Shown here piece by piece: positions 4,816 through 6,873 of a stretch of 6,873 nt of DNA. Location of the stretch: the NCBI GenBank assembly GCA_964505765.1, contig CAZDJQ010000033.1, forward strand, positions 1-6,873, given 5' to 3'. The stretch comes from CAZDJQ01 sp964505765 (lineage in GTDB: Bacteria; Patescibacteriota; Microgenomatia; UBA12405; JAHJSD01). Within the stretch, counting starts at the first letter, position 1. Every line of letters begins with the position of its first letter. The notes below the pieces were generated by a model, which saw only the letters and a program-made list of their open reading frames with translations, was not told the DNA's origin and did not search any database. Position numbers and translations under genes: made by a program.

Positions 4816-5714
4816 TCGGCGCTTCAAGCGCCATGGCGCAGTCAATCGTTAAAATGTCGGCCATGCCGCCGAGAGTGGAAGATTTGTCGGGGGAGCCGGG
4901 AGAAGTAGTCACCAGACAAATAAAAGTCAGAAATCTCGGCGACCAGGAAGTCACTTTGGAAGCCAAACTCCATGATTTTATTGTTCAAGATGATCAAGGC
5001 ACCCCGATTATGCTTGAACAAGATTCCACCCCCGAAGACAACCGCTGGGCCTTAAGCCAATGGGTCAATGTCTCCCCGCTGCGGTTTGTTCTCCAACCCG
5101 GTGAAATTCAAGAGCTGGACTTAATTATTGTTATTCCGGAAGACGCTCTGGCCGGCGGCCGCTACGCCGCAGTCGTCTATCAGCCGATGGAAGAAGCCAG
5201 TTTAGGCGACACCGGCGCCAAAGTTAATCCTTCGGTCGCTTCCCTGCTCTATTTAACAGTGGAAGGCGACATCAGTGAACAGGCAAACATCACCAGATTT
5301 GAGGTTCCGAAATTCTCAGAATTCGGACCGATACCTTTTTTGACTGAAATTGAAAATCTGTCTGAGATCCACATCAGCCCCCAAGCTGAAATCAAAGTAT
5401 TTAATTTATTTAATCGGCCGACAGCAACTTTAGAGCTGGAAAAAAGAAATATTTTCCCGGGCCGGGCCCGCCGGTTTGAAAATGTTTTGGACAAAAAATG
5501 GTTATTCGGCCGTTTTAAAGCCCAGCTGTCCGGCACTTACGGCACCACCGGACAGGCATTATTAGCCACCGCTTATTTCTGGGTTATCCCTTGGAAGCTG
5601 ATCCTGATCATCGTCTTGACCGCCGCCCTGATTACCGCCGGAATTATTTACTGGAAAAAAAGAACTCCTCCCCAAGACACGCTTGAAGTCCTCGGCGACG
5701 AAGAAACTAAGTAA
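4758..5714 (+). CDS. Membrane-anchored DUF916-like (WxL-interacting) protein (second module)
   Basis: The 318-residue protein has a clear signal peptide (MKKLKLILFL to SSAMA, cleavage after Ala27, AMA|QS). The first ectodomain resembles DUF916, the peptidoglycan-binding domain of WxL-interacting proteins: MPPRVEDLSGEPGEVVTRQI (36-55), VRNLGDQEVTLEAK (57-70), ALSQWVNVSPLRFVLQPGE (98-116), and IPEDALAGGRYAAVVYQP (126-143). A second beta domain (about 165-272) occupies the DUF3324 position. FWVIPWK (274-280) directly precedes one membrane helix (281-299), and a 19-residue charged cytoplasmic tail ends the protein. The FWxxPxK motif is shared with the 1994-3147 protein (FWLVPYK), supporting common ancestry. 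It probably tethers the 3209-4690 product at the membrane and wall. There is no Shine-Dalgarno before the ATG. The 3' end overlaps the convergent ATPase gene by 8 bases (5707-5714). Confidence 0.85.
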   Translation: MKKLKLILFLIFNFALLTFIGASSAMAQSIVKMSAMPPRVEDLSGEPGEVVTRQIKVRNLGDQEVTLEAKLHDFIVQDDQGTPIMLEQDSTPEDNRWALSQWVNVSPLRFVLQPGEIQELDLIIVIPEDALAGGRYAAVVYQPMEEASLGDTGAKVNPSVASLLYLTVEGDISEQANITRFEVPKFSEFGPIPFLTEIENLSEIHISPQAEIKVFNLFNRPTATLELEKRNIFPGRARRFENVLDKKWLFGRFKAQLSGTYGTTGQALLATAYFWVIPWKLILIIVLTAALITAGIIYWKKRTPPQDTLEVLGDEETK

Positions 5715-6828
5715 TAAAGTTTAAAAAGTTATCCTGATTAATAACTTTAAACTCTGCCTCTTCATAAGTATCAATCCACTGATTAGGAGCCGGAGCTGAT
5801 TTTTGCCACTTTATTTCATAGCCGAACAACTTTCCCTCCCTTTCTTCAACCCAATCGATTTCTTGACCATCCCAAGTTCGCCAAAAATAATTATTAGCAT
5901 ATATTGGCGAATAAGATTGTTTTTTTATTCGTTCAGCAATAATAAAATTTTCCCATAATTCTCCTTTATCATTGCGCAAATTTAATTTATTAAAGTTTGA
6001 AATTACTGCGTTCCTCACTCCCAAGTCATAAAAATAATATTTACTCTTTTTAGTAATTTCCTTTCTTAAGTTACGCGAAAAACCCCGAAGTTCAAAGATA
6101 ACAAAAGATTTTGCCAATAAATCCAAGTAGCGTCTAACTGTTTTATAGTTTAAGCCTAGACTTTGACCTAATTCCGATAAAGAAACTTCGTTCCCCAATT
6201 GAAAAGCTAACAAGCGAAGCAAATCTAAAATTACTTTTGCTCCTTTTATCTCCTTAAACTTTAAAATATCTTTTAGTAAATAAGAATCGACCAATTCCTC
6301 CAGAATCATCTTTCTTCTATCATCAAATTCCGCGGTTACTACCCGTGGATAAGAACCATAAATAAGTCTTTCTTCTATTTGTCCTTTCATCTGAAAAGGG
6401 GTCTTATCCTCACTAAGCTCAAGCATAGAAATCGGATAAAGGGTCAACGTGTGTTTTCTCCCTGTTAATGGCTCCCCTACTTGACCGGCTAATTCAAAGG
6501 AAGAAGAACCGGTAGCAATCACCCTGACCTCCGGCATTTGGTCAACCAAAATCTTTAACCCCATTCCCACATTGGGAATATGCTGGGCTTCATCCAGAGC
6601 AACCAACTGATTATTGCCGACAAATCCCTTTATCGTTTGAAAATCCCGTGAATTAAAAACTTCTTGAATACGAAGCTCATCCCCGTTACCTAAAACATAG
6701 GAGTATTCTGTTCCCTCTAAATAGTGATTTAAAAGCGTTGTTTTCCCCACCCGCCGGGGTCCGTAAATTACTAAAACTTTATTTTTTTCTAAATATTTTT
6801 CCAGGTTTTGATAATACCGCTTGATCAT
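5707..6828 (-). CDS. DUF4143-type AAA ATPase (AAA_14 + DUF4143)
   Basis: The 373-residue protein has the full architecture and normal length of the prokaryotic ATPases annotated AAA_14/DUF4143. Landmarks are Walker A GPRRVGKTT (23-31, Lys29), Walker B LVALDEAQ (75-82, Asp79 and Glu80), a sensor-1-like ATGSSS (105-110), and TGRKHTLTLYPIS (122-134). A helix-turn-helix-like segment, LSELGQSLGLNYKTVRRYLDLL (217-238), follows. The C-terminal DUF4143 part has a PD-(D/E)XK-like signature, EIDW then YEIKW (Asp325, Glu338, Lys340). The family is very common in CPR genomes, often in many copies; its substrate is unknown, and it has been linked to mobile elements and defence without firm proof. Nothing suggests a functional link to the surface modules. 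The start agrees with the family (MIKRYYQNLEKYL before Walker A). The gene is AT-rich compared with its neighbour, suggesting separate origin. It appears intact. Confidence 0.92.
   Translation of the reverse strand: MIKRYYQNLEKYLEKNKVLVIYGPRRVGKTTLLNHYLEGTEYSYVLGNGDELRIQEVFNSRDFQTIKGFVGNNQLVALDEAQHIPNVGMGLKILVDQMPEVRVIATGSSSFELAGQVGEPLTGRKHTLTLYPISMLELSEDKTPFQMKGQIEERLIYGSYPRVVTAEFDDRRKMILEELVDSYLLKDILKFKEIKGAKVILDLLRLLAFQLGNEVSLSELGQSLGLNYKTVRRYLDLLAKSFVIFELRGFSRNLRKEITKKSKYYFYDLGVRNAVISNFNKLNLRNDKGELWENFIIAERIKKQSYSPIYANNYFWRTWDGQEIDWVEEREGKLFGYEIKWQKSAPAPNQWIDTYEEAEFKVINQDNFLNFIT
5718..5753. terminator. Hairpin between convergent genes, possible bidirectional terminator
   Basis: AGTTTAAAAAGTTAT (5718-5732) and ATAACTTTAAACT (5741-5753) form a 13-bp stem with a 2-base bulge around an 8-base loop. 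It lies just after the plus-strand stop (5712-5714) and inside the last codons of the minus-strand ATPase gene. No clear U-run follows on the plus strand; on the minus strand the downstream side is moderately T-rich. A hairpin in this position suits convergent transcription end points, but termination is inferred. Confidence 0.4.
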
Positions 6829-6833
6829 ACTCC

Positions 6834-6862
6834 TTTATACACAAAATACTTAAAATTGTCAA
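6834..6862 (-). promoter_or_regulatory. Near-consensus promoter for the ATPase gene, almost leaderless
   Basis: On the minus strand, a perfect TTGACA (6862-6857) and TATAAA (6839-6834) are separated by exactly 17 bases. Only 5 bases lie between the -10 box and the ATG (6828-6826), so transcription should begin at about the start codon. An AAGGAG (6835-6830) resembling a Shine-Dalgarno overlaps the -10 box and ends one base before the ATG, so it would be absent from a transcript starting at this promoter. Confidence 0.6.
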
Positions 6863-6873
6863 ATTTCTAGTAT

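Noticed and set aside
4727..4966. Minus-strand frame with KLKIKN-type sequence over the second anchor's signal peptide
   Set aside because: It is the reverse reading of the AT-rich repeat and a real signal peptide; no independent evidence for a gene.

Overview
The window looks like a metagenomic scaffold from a candidate-phyla-radiation (Patescibacteria, perhaps Microgenomates-like) bacterium with a single-membrane surface. This is inferred from the secreted protein types, the scarcity of Shine-Dalgarno sites, abundant short AT-rich dispersed repeats and mixed base composition. TGA is used as a stop (genes ending at 1997, 3147 and 4690), so the genetic code appears standard. No RNA gene, CRISPR array or insertion sequence was recognised, and no gene-free stretch exceeds 300 bases.

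Layout. At 47-793 is a six-helix membrane protein whose C-terminus looks like a histidine-kinase dimerisation domain without the histidine and without an ATPase domain. It is followed by two copies of one module. Each is a secreted beta-rich protein with a C-terminal domain resembling the WxL cell-surface domain (810-1544 and 3209-4690), followed by an exported protein with a DUF916-like (WxL-interacting protein) ectodomain and one C-terminal membrane helix (1994-3147 and 4758-5714). In the first module a GxxExxY-family gene (1575-1997) sits between the two partners, bracketed by inverted CACGGAA/TTCCGTG repeats. A convergent DUF4143-type AAA ATPase gene (5707-6828, minus strand) closes the window.

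The likely joint role of the two modules is display of a secreted protein at the cell surface through a membrane-anchored partner, as WxL proteins and their interacting proteins do in Firmicutes. The polycistronic spacing (16 bases from 793 to 810, a 4-base overlap at 1994-1997) suggests an operon from 47 to 3147, with a second promoter before 3209.

Two things need care. The 100-N gap at 2142-2241 is flanked by identical 55-base sequences. Collapsing it restores one intact 332-codon gene, so the apparent break is an assembly artefact. Several short-repeat families lie inside coding sequence, three of them at signal peptides, so the repeats appear to have supplied export signals or start regions.
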